A program made the translations under genes and the position numbers. Below the pieces are notes generated by a model. It was not told the origin of the DNA, searched no databases, and was given only the letters and a program-made list of their open reading frames with translations. Source: Erysipelotrichaceae bacterium (GTDB lineage: Bacteria > Bacillota_I > Bacilli_A > Erysipelotrichales > Erysipelotrichaceae). From it: 64,000 bases of DNA. The stretch covers positions 147,842 to 211,841 of the forward strand of contig JAUMYM010000001.1 in the NCBI GenBank assembly GCA_030528645.1, read 5' to 3'. This document shows, in pieces, positions 49,623 to 57,685 of the stretch (its first letter is position 1; every line of letters begins with the position of its first letter).

Positions 49623-50115
49623 ACACTTTTACGACCTTTTGATACAGCAATTTACCAAGATATACACCTGCAATACTTAAGATGGCTGTAATCCCAAGTG
49701 CCATTAAAAAGGAAGATAACTCAAAACTAAAGTATTTACTCTTTAACAGATAACCACCAAGCACTGCAAACGGATAACTTAAAAAAGCATAGAAACCGGA
49801 CAATAACTCCGCTTTATACTTTGGAAATAGATAGGCAAAGATTGCCGCCACAACCACAGCAGCGATATTATAAAACGCCATGACCAACGCCATCGCCCCT
49901 AAAACAATAGAAAACACAAATAACGATATTGTCTGCATCCAAATCGCTTGATCTTCCAACCTTTTAAAACAGATATATAAAAACATTGCTAATGGTAAAG
50001 CCGCTACTGTACCATGAATCGCATAAATCGCAAAACGATGTGATAAGCCTCTTGTCATTCCACCAATGATAAAACAACCCACAAAAATAAACACATGCCA
50101 AATATACTTCTTCAT
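49621..50115 (-). CDS. Hypothetical membrane protein
   Basis: The 164-residue protein has about five or six hydrophobic helices (near 4-22, 28-46, 57-78, 80-94, 103-122 and 132-155). The start ATG at 50115 is four bases after AAGGGAG. The N-terminal GGMTRGLSHRFAIYAIHG and short polar loops do not bring any family to mind. It is monocistronic, part of the gene group lodged between nusG and rplK. Confidence 0.6.
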   Translation of the reverse strand: MKKYIWHVFIFVGCFIIGGMTRGLSHRFAIYAIHGTVAALPLAMFLYICFKRLEDQAIWMQTISLFVFSIVLGAMALVMAFYNIAAVVVAAIFAYLFPKYKAELLSGFYAFLSYPFAVLGGYLLKSKYFSFELSSFLMALGITAILSIAGVYLGKLLYQKVVKV

Positions 50116-50219
50116 ATAACTCCCTTCATATACTAAATTACACGTTTCTATCATACGTGATTTTCACTATTGAAACAAGAAAAGTTATATCCACCAAACA
50201 TTTTATTTTTTTCTTCATC

Positions 50220-50248
50220 TTGCAATACTATGATATAGTTAATGTAAT
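50220..50248 (+). promoter_or_regulatory. Promoter of the small plus-strand gene at 50261
   Basis: TTGCAA (50220-50225), 17 bp, TGTAAT (50243-50248). Confidence 0.55.
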
Positions 50249-50260
50249 AAGGAGAGTTCT

Positions 50261-50548
50261 ATGGAAGTATTATTTGAACTGTTGTTAGAGACTGTTGGTG
50301 AATTTATATTTGATGTTGGCTTTGAAAATACATTGAAGCTTCCTAAGTATATTCGCTATCCTATTTTAATATTCCTTGTAGTATTCCTACTGGCACTTGG
50401 TACAGCGTTACTTGTTTTAAGTATTTCCCTTTATCATAAAGAAAGAATCGCTTCGATTTTTGTAGGTTTAATAAGTTTCATGGTTTATTTCTTTTGTTTC
50501 TATAAACTGAGAAAATTCTTTCACCGTCATAAAAAGACATCCATGTAA
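50261..50548 (+). CDS. Small membrane protein
   Basis: The 95-residue protein has an acidic N-terminus (EVLFELLLETVGEFIFDVGF), two membrane helices (about 34-55 and 64-80) and a strongly basic tail (KLRKFFHRHKKTSM). AAGGAG is seven bases before ATG, and a promoter and strong terminator frame it. No family recognised. Confidence 0.6.
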   Translation: MEVLFELLLETVGEFIFDVGFENTLKLPKYIRYPILIFLVVFLLALGTALLVLSISLYHKERIASIFVGLISFMVYFFCFYKLRKFFHRHKKTSM

Positions 50549-50575
50549 AACATATCTCAAACTATAATTTCATAC

Positions 50576-50608
50576 AACGTTATATCTAACATCGATATAA
50601 CGTTTTTG
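50576..50608 (+). terminator. Terminator of the small membrane protein gene at 50261
   Basis: AACGTTATATC (50576-50586) pairs with GATATAACGTT (50594-50604), an 11-bp perfect stem with a T-run. Confidence 0.85.
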
Positions 50609-50648
50609 CTTCTTTGAATTATCTTTTCTATTCACTCTTGCTTTGTCC

Positions 50649-50676
50649 ATAAAAAAACGTAGATGCCCTACGTTTT
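50649..50676 (-). terminator. Terminator of rpmG-secE-nusG
   Basis: AAAACGTAG (50654-50662) pairs with CTACGTTTT (50668-50676); seven T follow on the minus strand. It shows nusG is the last gene of its transcript. Confidence 0.87.
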
Positions 50677-50682
50677 CATTAC

Positions 50683-51228
50683 TTACAATACTTTTTCTAA
50701 ATCGTTATATCCAATGTCGGTCGGAGTTTCACGACCAAATAAAATGGTTAATACCGTTGCGATTTGACTTTGATCATTCATCGCATCCACAGTACCTTCC
50801 ATACCGGCAAAAGGACCAGATAAAATCTTTACAGAATCACCAATCGTAAAGTCAACATTCACCTTACGTTCCCCTTGACCGATACGTCTTAAGATAGAAT
50901 CAATTTCTTCTTGCGCAACCGGGAATGGTTTCGCACCACCACCACTTGATCCGATAAACCCGGTAACCCCAGGCGTATTACGCACAACATACCATGCATC
51001 ATCCGTCATAATCATTTCTACGAATAAATACCCCGGAAATAAATTACGCATCTTTTCAATCGGTTTTCCGTTTTTAAATTCAATCTCAGCTTCTTCGGCA
51101 ACTACAATACGAAATAAGTAATCTGAAATACCCATTGTTTCAACACGACGTAATAAGTTATCTTTTACCTTATTTTCATGCCCTGCATAGGTATTTACTA
51201 CATACCACTCTCTTTTACTTTCACTCAT
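50683..51228 (-). CDS. nusG: Transcription termination/antitermination factor NusG
   Basis: The 181-residue protein has the NGN domain (REWYVVNTYAGHENKVKDNL, FPGYLFVEM, NTPGVTGFIGS) and C-terminal KOW domain (GDSVKILSGPFAGMEGTV). It binds RNA polymerase and links it to Rho or ribosomes. ATG at 51228 lies one base after the secE stop, with TTGGTGG upstream. Unusually it is not followed by rplK but by a terminator. Confidence 0.97.
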   Translation of the reverse strand: MSESKREWYVVNTYAGHENKVKDNLLRRVETMGISDYLFRIVVAEEAEIEFKNGKPIEKMRNLFPGYLFVEMIMTDDAWYVVRNTPGVTGFIGSSGGGAKPFPVAQEEIDSILRRIGQGERKVNVDFTIGDSVKILSGPFAGMEGTVDAMNDQSQIATVLTILFGRETPTDIGYNDLEKVL

Positions 51229-51229
51229 C

Positions 51230-51415
51230 TTAGCCACCAATTCCTGTTACTTTTAGTAAATGCGTAATGATAAATTCACACGCTACGAAGAATAGTCCAA
51301 AAAACGCTGTAAAGATAATCACTTCCAATGAATTTAATGAAAGTTCACTCATCTTTGGCCAACGAATTCTTCCGATTTCTTTCATAATACCGCTAATGCT
51401 AAACCACTTTAACAT
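51230..51415 (-). CDS. secE: Preprotein translocase subunit SecE
   Basis: The 61-residue short Firmicutes-type SecE has an amphipathic segment with the conserved EIGRIRWPKMSEL and a single membrane helix (about 33-54). It is an essential part of the SecYEG channel. AGGAGG is inside the end of rpmG, giving tight coupling. Between rpmG and nusG, as in most Firmicutes. Confidence 0.94.
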   Translation of the reverse strand: MLKWFSISGIMKEIGRIRWPKMSELSLNSLEVIIFTAFFGLFFVACEFIITHLLKVTGIGG

Positions 51416-51424
51416 AATATCCTC

Positions 51425-51580
51425 CTATTTTGTTTCTTTGTGGATCGTATGTTGTCCACATTTTTTACAGAACTTCTTTAGTTCTAAACGCTGTGTATGC
51501 GTTTGTTTATTTCTCAAAGTTGAATAATTACGAGATAAACAAACGGTACAAGTTAAAATCACACGATTATCTTTCGCCAT
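51425..51580 (-). CDS. rpmG: Ribosomal protein bL33, zinc-binding form
   Basis: The frame is 51 residues, [20 protein letters not shown] to the end KETK, with Cys11, Cys14, Cys38 and Cys41 forming the zinc ribbon of the C+ type of L33. Only AAAGG about 11 bases upstream serves as ribosome site. It heads the rpmG-secE-nusG operon with the promoter at 51609-51637. Confidence 0.93.
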   Translation of the reverse strand: MAKDNRVILTCTVCLSRNYSTLRNKQTHTQRLELKKFCKKCGQHTIHKETK

Positions 51581-51608
51581 AATTAAAACAACCTTTCTTG
51601 CACACTAA

Positions 51609-51637
51609 ACTTTAACACACATAGTATCGATAGTCAA
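51609..51637 (-). promoter_or_regulatory. Promoter of rpmG-secE-nusG
   Basis: TTGACT (51632-51637), 17 bp, TAAAGT (51609-51614). Confidence 0.75.
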
Positions 51638-51668
51638 TTACTAGCCTATGATTCCATGTGTTTCCTAT

Positions 51669-51690
51669 AAAAAAGACCCTAAGGTCTTTT
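51669..51690 (-). terminator. Terminator of the aldolase gene
   Basis: AAAAGACC (51671-51678) pairs with GGTCTTTT (51683-51690), loop CTAA; the stop codon lies in the loop and T-rich sequence follows. Confidence 0.8.
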
Positions 51691-52569
51691 ATGAACAGAA
51701 GCATCATAAATCATCGCAATCGCATTGCCTAACGCTTCTTCAAATTCTTCTTGACTTTGATTTACATTTAAATTTTGAGCCAAAGCTCGAGAGAAGGAAG
51801 CCACTACATGTTTATTTTTCGCAAGTAAATCATTGGCTAACTCAAGACTATAGCCACCACTTAACGCTACAATACGTACTACATTTGGATGTTTACTTAC
51901 ATCTTCATAGAGGTTGGTTTTTGTTGGAAGTGTTAGCTTTAACATTACCTTAAAGTGAATAGTATTTAACTGTTTTACTAACTCCATCTTTAAGAGATCT
52001 TCCGCCTTCATTTTATCCGGACAATGAATATCTACTTCCGGCTCAATGATTGGCACCAAACCATAACCTGCAATTTTCTTTGCCCATGCGAATTGTTGTT
52101 CTACAACTTCTTTAATTCCTTCCGGATTTGCTTCATAAATTACACTACGCATCTTTGTCCCAAAGATTTCATAGTCAACCGCTTCTTTTAATAATGCATC
52201 TAATCCGTCAAATTCCTTCATGCATTTACAACCATTCTTTTCATCCGCAAGTCCCTTATCAACTTTTAAAAATGGAACAATGCCCTTCTTTTGCCAACAA
52301 TAGGTTGCAGTAAAAAGACCTTCCACCTTACGTTTCATGGTTTGTTCAAATAAAATAACCCCAATCACCTTTTCACTACTCATCGCCTTTGATGTAAGCA
52401 TACGTGTACGTATTTGGTGGATTAAATCAAACATTTCTTCTTCGCTTTGATACGCCGAAGTATCCACTCCATACGCTTTTAATGCCTTAGGAGTAGAACC
52501 ACCTGATTGATCCAATGCTGCAATAAAGCCTTTGTTTGATTCCATTTGTTTTAATTGTTCTAAGTTCAT
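51679..52569 (-). CDS. fda: Fructose-bisphosphate aldolase, class I
   Basis: The 296-residue Schiff-base aldolase splits fructose 1,6-bisphosphate in glycolysis. It is the same length as staphylococcal FdaA and shows [16 protein letters not shown] (15-30), [30 protein letters not shown] and the Schiff-base Lys in [10 protein letters not shown] (about 209-218). GGAGG is six bases before ATG. It is monocistronic, upstream of the rpmG operon. Confidence 0.93.
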   Translation of the reverse strand: MNLEQLKQMESNKGFIAALDQSGGSTPKALKAYGVDTSAYQSEEEMFDLIHQIRTRMLTSKAMSSEKVIGVILFEQTMKRKVEGLFTATYCWQKKGIVPFLKVDKGLADEKNGCKCMKEFDGLDALLKEAVDYEIFGTKMRSVIYEANPEGIKEVVEQQFAWAKKIAGYGLVPIIEPEVDIHCPDKMKAEDLLKMELVKQLNTIHFKVMLKLTLPTKTNLYEDVSKHPNVVRIVALSGGYSLELANDLLAKNKHVVASFSRALAQNLNVNQSQEEFEEALGNAIAMIYDASVHKRP

Positions 52570-52797
52570 ACGTCACCTCCTATATCTTATGTAAACTTAG
52601 TTGTAAGTTTGATTACTAGGAAATCGTATATTACGGTAAGATTATTTCTATTTTTATTATAACGCGAAATAACAAGAAAAAGAAAATAACAAATCTTTAA
52701 GTTATAGACAATCTTTTATCGAAATGGTATTGCACAAAGGAGTTCGTTTTTTCTTATCGTTTTTTGTGTTTTATTTTTGATGTTTTTTAAGAAAAAT

Positions 52798-52820
52798 AAA
52801 ATGTCACTAAGTGACACTTT
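52798..52820 (-). terminator. Terminator after the small membrane protein gene at 52845
   Basis: AAAATGTCAC (52798-52807) pairs with GTGACACTTT (52811-52820) with one G-T pair; AT-rich sequence follows on the minus strand. Confidence 0.75.
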
Positions 52821-52844
52821 AACTTTATGGATGAGACAATTTGA

Positions 52845-53063
52845 TTACCAGAAAAAATAATTTAGAAATATGATGATTATAAAAATAACATTACTTATAA
52901 TTATAAACCAAAGCAGATATTTTTTTGTTTTTTTCCAATCCTTTAGTTCAAGATAACTCATAAATCCAACCAGCGCTAATGGAATTAACTTATAATGCAT
53001 ATTCGAAAGAACCAGTGTAATCACGATAAAAACTACAAATGCTATTAAATACTTTATTTTCAT
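52845..53063 (-). CDS. Small membrane protein
   Basis: The 72-residue protein has three hydrophobic segments (about 5-22, 27-38, 51-70), a YLELKDWKKTKK cytoplasmic loop and an aromatic end (LNYFFW). ATG at 53063 or 53072 can follow AAAGGTGA. Family unknown. It lies 20 bp downstream of a broken small frame and may share its transcript. Confidence 0.5.
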   Translation of the reverse strand: MKIKYLIAFVVFIVITLVLSNMHYKLIPLALVGFMSYLELKDWKKTKKYLLWFIIISNVIFIIIIFLNYFFW

Positions 53064-53083
53064 TTCATTCACCTTTTTGTGTA

Positions 53084-53247
53084 TTAAATATCAGTCTTTA
53101 CATAACCTGTATAATTAGAATGTTTGTATGTTTTGATTACTCTCTTCATACATCTTCCACCACTAACATTCTTTGAAATAAGAAGCATTGCACCAGATAC
53201 AATCAATACCAAAGCTAAAGAAATGGTTGGCAACACTTTTTAATCAT
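53084..53247 (-). pseudogene. Frameshifted small membrane peptide gene
   Basis: ATG at 53247 opens MIKKCCQPFL and stops. One extra base in the A-run after AAAA (plus T at 53237-53241) would join MIKK to VLPTISLALVLIVSGAMLLI and 29 further residues ending at TAA 53084-53086. The joined peptide would have a membrane helix and basic tail. Either a one-base deletion inactivated it, the read has an error, or slippage on the A-run makes the fusion. GTG at 53236 could also start the second frame, but no ribosome site fits. Confidence 0.4.
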
Positions 53248-53654
53248 TGTTTTTCTCTTTGATTTTATTTTACCGTAAATTTATTTTTTTAAAAGCCTTA
53301 TAAATATTTTTTAAATGATATAATAAAAACTACATTTGAATAAAAATGATGTTTGATACCGTCCTTATAACGTATTGTTTGGTATAATCACAGTGAAATG
53401 AGTATAAAAGGTAGTAAAGAGAGGACAACAATTCTCTCTTTTTTCTTAACTCTACAATGAACAAGTAGAGTATCAACTAATTTTGATGTATATTTGTTAA
53501 GGTGGTTGCCGGAATTATCTATGTTAATAGGTTATCAACTCGTTTGTGTCATCTATTCGGCATGCAATATCGTTTATAATAAATCATTAAAGTTGTATTT
53601 TTAAATCGATTTCTATATGATAAACTCTATATGATAAGTAAAGGAAGTAAGAAT
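53248..53654. other. Long intergenic region without a supported gene
   Basis: Besides the promoter-terminator unit at 53380-53447, the stretch 53490-53580 contains a long imperfect inverted repeat (GCCGGAAT at 53508 with ATTCGGC near 53568) around AT-rich DNA. No coding signal was found in any frame beyond short stop-free runs. The lipoprotein ribosome site AAAGGAAG is at the right end. Confidence 0.4.
53380..53447 (+). ncRNA. Candidate short transcript: extended -10 promoter plus strong terminator
   Basis: TGGTATAAT (-10 at 53383-53388) is followed 28 bases later by a 10-bp hairpin, AAAGAGAGGA (53416-53425) with TTCTCTCTTT (53432-53441), and a six-T run. The predicted RNA is about 50 bases. 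It contains ATG at 53398 without a ribosome site (20 codons). No known RNA family is recognised. Confidence 0.35.
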
Positions 53655-54254
53655 ATGAAAAAATTATTATTAACACTTACATTGGCACTTGTTGTAACAG
53701 GATGTTCAAACAAGCCGGTTAAAGAAGAAACTCAACCCACTCAAGTGGAAACAACAACTCTACTAGAAACAACAAACATGGAGACAACAGAAACAACTAC
53801 TCCGGCAGAAACAATGGAATTTGCCGATTTAGCAAGCTATTCCCTTGTAAAAACGCAATCAAATGTAAAACCTTTATCACTTGTTGAATTAACAGGAAAA
53901 CTTGGTACAGATCAAGATACTTACTGGGTATTCTTAGGCTATGCAGGATGTCCATGGTGTCAAAAAGCGATGCCCGTTTACAATGAATTTGCAGGTAGTG
54001 AAGAAGGAACATTTTACTATGTGGATGTTTCACAACCAATTACCGATGAAGAATATGCAGCATTCGTTGAAAAAACAAGACCATTCTTAAAAGATGGTGA
54101 TTTATATGTACCACTTGTTTTAGGGGTTAAAAATGGAACCATTACAGGCGGACACCTTGCCTTAGTACCAAGCTTCAACATCAACGCACAAGAAGAAGTA
54201 AACGAAGAACAAAAAACAGAATTAATCAATATCTACAAAAACTTAATCAAATAA
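53655..54254 (+). CDS. Thioredoxin-fold lipoprotein with CPWC motif
   Basis: The 199-residue protein has a lipoprotein signal (lipobox VVTGC, Cys17), a Thr/Glu-rich linker (about 18-55) and a thioredoxin-like domain with active-site Cys99-Pro-Trp-Cys102 (GYAGCPWCQKAMP) and a later cis-Pro candidate (LVPSFN). It probably catalyses thiol redox exchange outside the membrane. ATG at 53655 follows AAAGGAAG. The ETTNMETTETTTPAET linker recalls that of the GH101 protein. It stands alone. Confidence 0.82.
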   Translation: MKKLLLTLTLALVVTGCSNKPVKEETQPTQVETTTLLETTNMETTETTTPAETMEFADLASYSLVKTQSNVKPLSLVELTGKLGTDQDTYWVFLGYAGCPWCQKAMPVYNEFAGSEEGTFYYVDVSQPITDEEYAAFVEKTRPFLKDGDLYVPLVLGVKNGTITGGHLALVPSFNINAQEEVNEEQKTELINIYKNLIK

Positions 54255-54258
54255 ACAT

Positions 54259-54290
54259 AAAAGAATTTCTATAACAGAAATTCTTTTTTA
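54259..54290 (+). terminator. Terminator of the thioredoxin-like lipoprotein gene
   Basis: AAAGAATTTCT (54260-54270) pairs with AGAAATTCTTT (54276-54286), loop ATAAC, then T-run. Confidence 0.88.
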
Positions 54291-54337
54291 ATATACATAT
54301 GAACACAGATGACTAACCATCATCTTTTTTATTATCT

Positions 54338-54433
54338 AATCCTTTATAAGTATGGTATGCAATAAGCTATTCAAAAATTAAAAATGTTTATTTTTATAAT
54401 GTATCAATCCTTTATAAGTATGGTATGCAATAA
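54338..54433. repeat. Pair of perfect 28-bp direct repeats
   Basis: The 28-base sequence starting AATCCTTTATAAGTATGG and ending TATGCAATAA occurs at 54338-54365 and again at 54406-54433, separated by 40 AT-rich bases. Flanks differ. It is not part of any gene; the surroundings (54291-54569) hold nothing else recognisable. Confidence 0.8.
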
Positions 54434-54569
54434 CGATATAATAAGGATTTATAGTTATTAAATCAATTATATTTTAGCATTTTCTATCCATTTATACTAT
54501 ATTTTTTCGAATTTACATTCTATACTAATATTCTTTTACATAGACTTTTATGTCTTATATTTCTATCTT

Positions 54570-55202
54570 CTACAACTGTTCAAACACACCTTCTACTTCA
54601 TGAAGCGGTAATGCCTTAATCGCATCCAACAACTTTAATTTACACTTACGTATTTGATAATCCACCTGTTTTACATTTAACATCATACGTTCTGCAATTT
54701 CCTTATACGTCTTTTCTCTTAAATATAAATAAATGATTTGCTTCTCCTTATCATCTAACGTTAACATAACCTTCTTTAAAATATCCATTTTTAATCGTTG
54801 ATGCATTTGCTCACTAACACTTACGTCATCACTTGCTACATTATAGATACGACTCTCATCTTCCACCTTTAAGGAAGATAGCTGTCGTTCCGTCGTATAA
54901 AGCTTATAATTACTACTCACTAGCTTATGAATACGCCTTGTACAAATTAAATATACATACGTTGTAAATGTAGTATCCTCATTGTCTTTGTAATGCTCAA
55001 TGGCAGCCAGAATACCCAATACCCCTTCTTGATACAAATCATCATAATCACAACTACGCACATACAACTTACTACAACAACTATGTATGATCTTCCATAA
55101 ACAACGATTATAATTTTTTATAATCTTATTGATAGCTTGTTCATCCTGTTTGCGTGCTAATACCAACAACACTTTGATTTCTTCATTACTTAAATATTCC
55201 AT
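54570..55202 (-). CDS. sigH: RNA polymerase sigma factor, SigH-like
   Basis: The 210-residue sigma-70-family factor has region 2 (CDYDDLYQEGVLGILAAIEHY, TTFTTYVYLICTRRI, the -10 recognition helix) and region 4 (LDDKEKQIIYLYLREKTYKEIAERM, VKQVDYQIRKCKLKL). Its place after cysS-mrnC-rlmB and before rpmG-secE-nusG is that of sigH in Bacillus (stationary phase, competence). Region 2 is somewhat divergent. ATG at 55202 follows GGGGG; an in-frame ATG at 55238 lacks a site. The GGGGG is part of a hairpin. Confidence 0.85.
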   Translation of the reverse strand: MEYLSNEEIKVLLVLARKQDEQAINKIIKNYNRCLWKIIHSCCSKLYVRSCDYDDLYQEGVLGILAAIEHYKDNEDTTFTTYVYLICTRRIHKLVSSNYKLYTTERQLSSLKVEDESRIYNVASDDVSVSEQMHQRLKMDILKKVMLTLDDKEKQIIYLYLREKTYKEIAERMMLNVKQVDYQIRKCKLKLLDAIKALPLHEVEGVFEQL

Positions 55203-55207
55203 AAAGA

Positions 55208-55248
55208 AAACCCCCTTCTTTATCTTAGCGAAAGACATTAGGGAGTTT
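55208..55248 (-). promoter_or_regulatory. Hairpin sequestering the sigH ribosome site
   Basis: On the minus strand AAACTCCCT (55240-55248) pairs with AGGGGGTTT (55208-55216), nine pairs with one G-T, followed by TCTTT. The stem buries the GGGGG ribosome site and also looks like a weak terminator between rlmB and sigH. Confidence 0.5.
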
Positions 55249-55272
55249 TTTTCTGTTTTGTTTTGTTTTTGT

Positions 55273-55971
55273 CTATTTTTTTCCGATAAACGGATGACGC
55301 TTGTCATAGATATGATAAAGCAAGATTCCAGCCGCTACACTGGCATTTAAAGACTGAATCGTCCCTACCATCGGTAGTTTTACAAGATAATCACACTCTT
55401 GTTTCACTAAACGAGAGATGCCCTTACCCTCTGATCCAATCACTAACACTAATTTTGTATCATAGGCATAACTACGATAATCACTGGCTTTTTCCACATC
55501 GGTTCCCACAATCCAATATCCTTGTTTTTTAAGTTCCTTTAAGGTTTGTGTAAGGTTAGCTACTTCACACACCTTAACGGTTTCAATTGCCCCTGTGGAA
55601 ACTTTTGCCACTGTCGCATTTAACGAAACTGCATGATGCTTCTTATAGATAATCCCATCAATTCCAATGCAATCTCCTGTTCTTAAAATAGCCCCTAAAT
55701 TATGTGGATCTTCTAATCCATCCAACATCACAATCAAGCCATGCTTTCCACTTGTAAGTTCTTGTAGTGGATGTGTTTGATAGTCTTTTACTACTGCTAC
55801 AATGCCTTGATGATTGCCATGGTTAGCCATTTCATCTAATTTATCTTTACTGACATACTGTATCGCTATGTTTTGAGCAATGCTAAAAGAGCTACCCTTT
55901 ACAAGATACAACTGTTTAATGCGCCCTTGTTCAAGTGCTGCAAACACCGGTTTTCTTCCATAAATAATCAT
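55273..55971 (-). CDS. rlmB: 23S rRNA (guanosine-2'-O-)-methyltransferase RlmB, TrmH family
   Basis: The 232-residue SPOUT methyltransferase has an N-terminal substrate-binding domain (IIYGRKPVFAALEQGRIKQL) and the knotted domain with motif 1 DPHNLGAILRTGDCIG, motif 2 LVIGSEGKGIS and motif 3 VGTIQSLNASVAAGI. It methylates a 23S G in the peptidyl-transferase region in E. coli. ATG at 55971 overlaps the mrnC stop (ATGA), so translation is coupled. Confidence 0.93.
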   Translation of the reverse strand: MIIYGRKPVFAALEQGRIKQLYLVKGSSFSIAQNIAIQYVSKDKLDEMANHGNHQGIVAVVKDYQTHPLQELTSGKHGLIVMLDGLEDPHNLGAILRTGDCIGIDGIIYKKHHAVSLNATVAKVSTGAIETVKVCEVANLTQTLKELKKQGYWIVGTDVEKASDYRSYAYDTKLVLVIGSEGKGISRLVKQECDYLVKLPMVGTIQSLNASVAAGILLYHIYDKRHPFIGKK

Positions 55972-56351
55972 TGTCCAACCACCTCCTTTGCAATCTCCAT
56001 AACCTGTTGAATACGTGTTTGATTCTTTGCCAAATACCAATAACCAATTAATGCCTCAAAACCCGTTGACGTACGATACGTAATCACATCCGCATTTTTC
56101 GCAATCGACTTACTTTTATGATTACGTCCACGTTTATAAATATCAAGTTCTTCTTCATCCAAAAAAGCTTGTTCCATCAAAGCATGTACAATTTTAGCCT
56201 GTCCTTTGGCACTATTATAAGCCACTGCCTTCTTTGCCAAATCATCTGCCCTTTGATAGCCTTTCAAAAGAAGATGTTCTCGAACCCAAAGCGACCATAC
56301 CGCATCTCCAAGATAAGCAAGTGCACTTCCTGATAATTCTTTAACTTGCAT
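55968..56351 (-). CDS. mrnC: Mini-ribonuclease 3 (23S rRNA maturation)
   Basis: The 127-residue RNase III domain lacks the double-stranded RNA binding domain. Catalytic residues are Asp16 (YLGDAVWSLWV) and Glu99 (TGFEALIGYWYL). It trims the 23S precursor. ATG overlaps the last base of the cysS stop codon, and the gene order cysS-mrnC-rlmB is conserved in Firmicutes. Confidence 0.94.
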   Translation of the reverse strand: MQVKELSGSALAYLGDAVWSLWVREHLLLKGYQRADDLAKKAVAYNSAKGQAKIVHALMEQAFLDEEELDIYKRGRNHKSKSIAKNADVITYRTSTGFEALIGYWYLAKNQTRIQQVMEIAKEVVGQ

Positions 56352-57685
56352 TACAACAATCCTTCTTGCATCAATGTTTGGCGATATTGATCCGCTAATG
56401 CAAAGTCTTTTTTCGCTTTTGCATCATTCCAACGTTCAAACATTTCACGTTGTGCAGAAGTTAATACCATACGTGTAACCTTAATACCTAAAACATCCAA
56501 CATCTTTTCTAAGGAGCATACAAGAAGATTTATTTGTTTTAAATCAATGTCTTTTACACGCATACATTGATTTAATTTTTTCACCGTTTCAAAAATCTCT
56601 GCCATCGCATTTGGCGTATTTAAATCATCTTGCATGTAAGCTAAAAAAGCATGAAAACTTGTTTGATCATACTCATCTTCTAATCCATAAGAAGCTAACT
56701 CTAACTTAATATATGCCTGTTTTAAAGGATTCATCACCTTTTCCAATTCTTTTACCGCTGTTTCAATGGTCAAATCAGAAAAGTTTGCTTCACTGCGATA
56801 ATGCGTCGAAAGCAACAACCAGCGCGTCGCATTGCTACCAAGTTGTTGTAACACATCCTTAGCTGCCACCGTATTACCTAATGACTTACTCATCTTTTCA
56901 CCATCTAAATTGATCATCGCATTATGCAACCAATAATTCGCTAACCCACTTTTATACAATGCACGAGCCTGTGCCGTTTCATTTTCATGATGTGGAAAAC
57001 GTAAGTCCATACCACCACCATGAATATCAATGAGCGACGTTTTAAACTCATTACAAATCATGACAACACACTCACTATGCCATCCGGGTCTTCCTAAGCC
57101 CCACTTACTTTGCCACTTAATGCCCATATCCGTCTTTTTCCAAAGAGAAAAATCAAGGGGATTTTCTTTCTTCGTGTTTTCTTCAATACGAGCTCCAACT
57201 TTTAAATCTTCAATGTTTTGATGTGAAATTTCTCCATAGGTATCAATACTATTAATACGGAAATACACATCTCCATCTACACAATAGGCATAGCCATTCA
57301 TTACCAATTGATCAATAAAATCAATGATTTCATCCATCGTATTGGTTACCATTGGTGCAGCCTCTAACTCTTGCGTATTCAATGCCTTTCTTACTTGATT
57401 ATACGCCTCAATATAACGCTGAGTAATAACTGCCTCACTTACCCCTTGTTGCATCGCTTTGTGAATAATTTTATCATCTACATCCGTATAATTTGAAACG
57501 TATTTTACAGTATATCCACTTGCTAAAAAGACACGCTTTAAGGTATCAAAAACCACAATTGGTCGAGCATTACCAATATGAATATCATTGTACACTGTTG
57601 GCCCACACACATACATATCGACATGATTCTTACGAATTGGTACAAACTCTTCTACTTTTAATGTTTTACTGTTATATAATTTCAT
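56351..57685 (-). CDS. cysS: Cysteine-tRNA ligase
   Basis: The 444-residue class I synthetase has the HIGH-type motif HIGN (36-39), zinc ligand Cys27 (YVCGPTVYND), the WHSECVVM and FPHHENE zinc-site segments, and KMSKS (about 264-268). It is somewhat short at the C-terminus. AGAGGA lies eight bases before ATG, inside the preceding GYF-domain gene, which overlaps it by 14 bases. Confidence 0.97.
   Translation of the reverse strand: MKLYNSKTLKVEEFVPIRKNHVDMYVCGPTVYNDIHIGNARPIVVFDTLKRVFLASGYTVKYVSNYTDVDDKIIHKAMQQGVSEAVITQRYIEAYNQVRKALNTQELEAAPMVTNTMDEIIDFIDQLVMNGYAYCVDGDVYFRINSIDTYGEISHQNIEDLKVGARIEENTKKENPLDFSLWKKTDMGIKWQSKWGLGRPGWHSECVVMICNEFKTSLIDIHGGGMDLRFPHHENETAQARALYKSGLANYWLHNAMINLDGEKMSKSLGNTVAAKDVLQQLGSNATRWLLLSTHYRSEANFSDLTIETAVKELEKVMNPLKQAYIKLELASYGLEDEYDQTSFHAFLAYMQDDLNTPNAMAEIFETVKKLNQCMRVKDIDLKQINLLVCSLEKMLDVLGIKVTRMVLTSAQREMFERWNDAKAKKDFALADQYRQTLMQEGLL

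Noticed and set aside
53395..53540. Minus-strand stop-free run of about 45 codons (DNSGNHLNKYTSKLVDTLL...)
   Set aside because: No start codon or ribosome site, and it crosses the promoter-terminator unit; not coding on available evidence.
54338..54433. CRISPR array
   Set aside because: Only two units, spacing not typical, repeat without an evident palindrome, and no cas gene in the window; kept as plain direct repeats.
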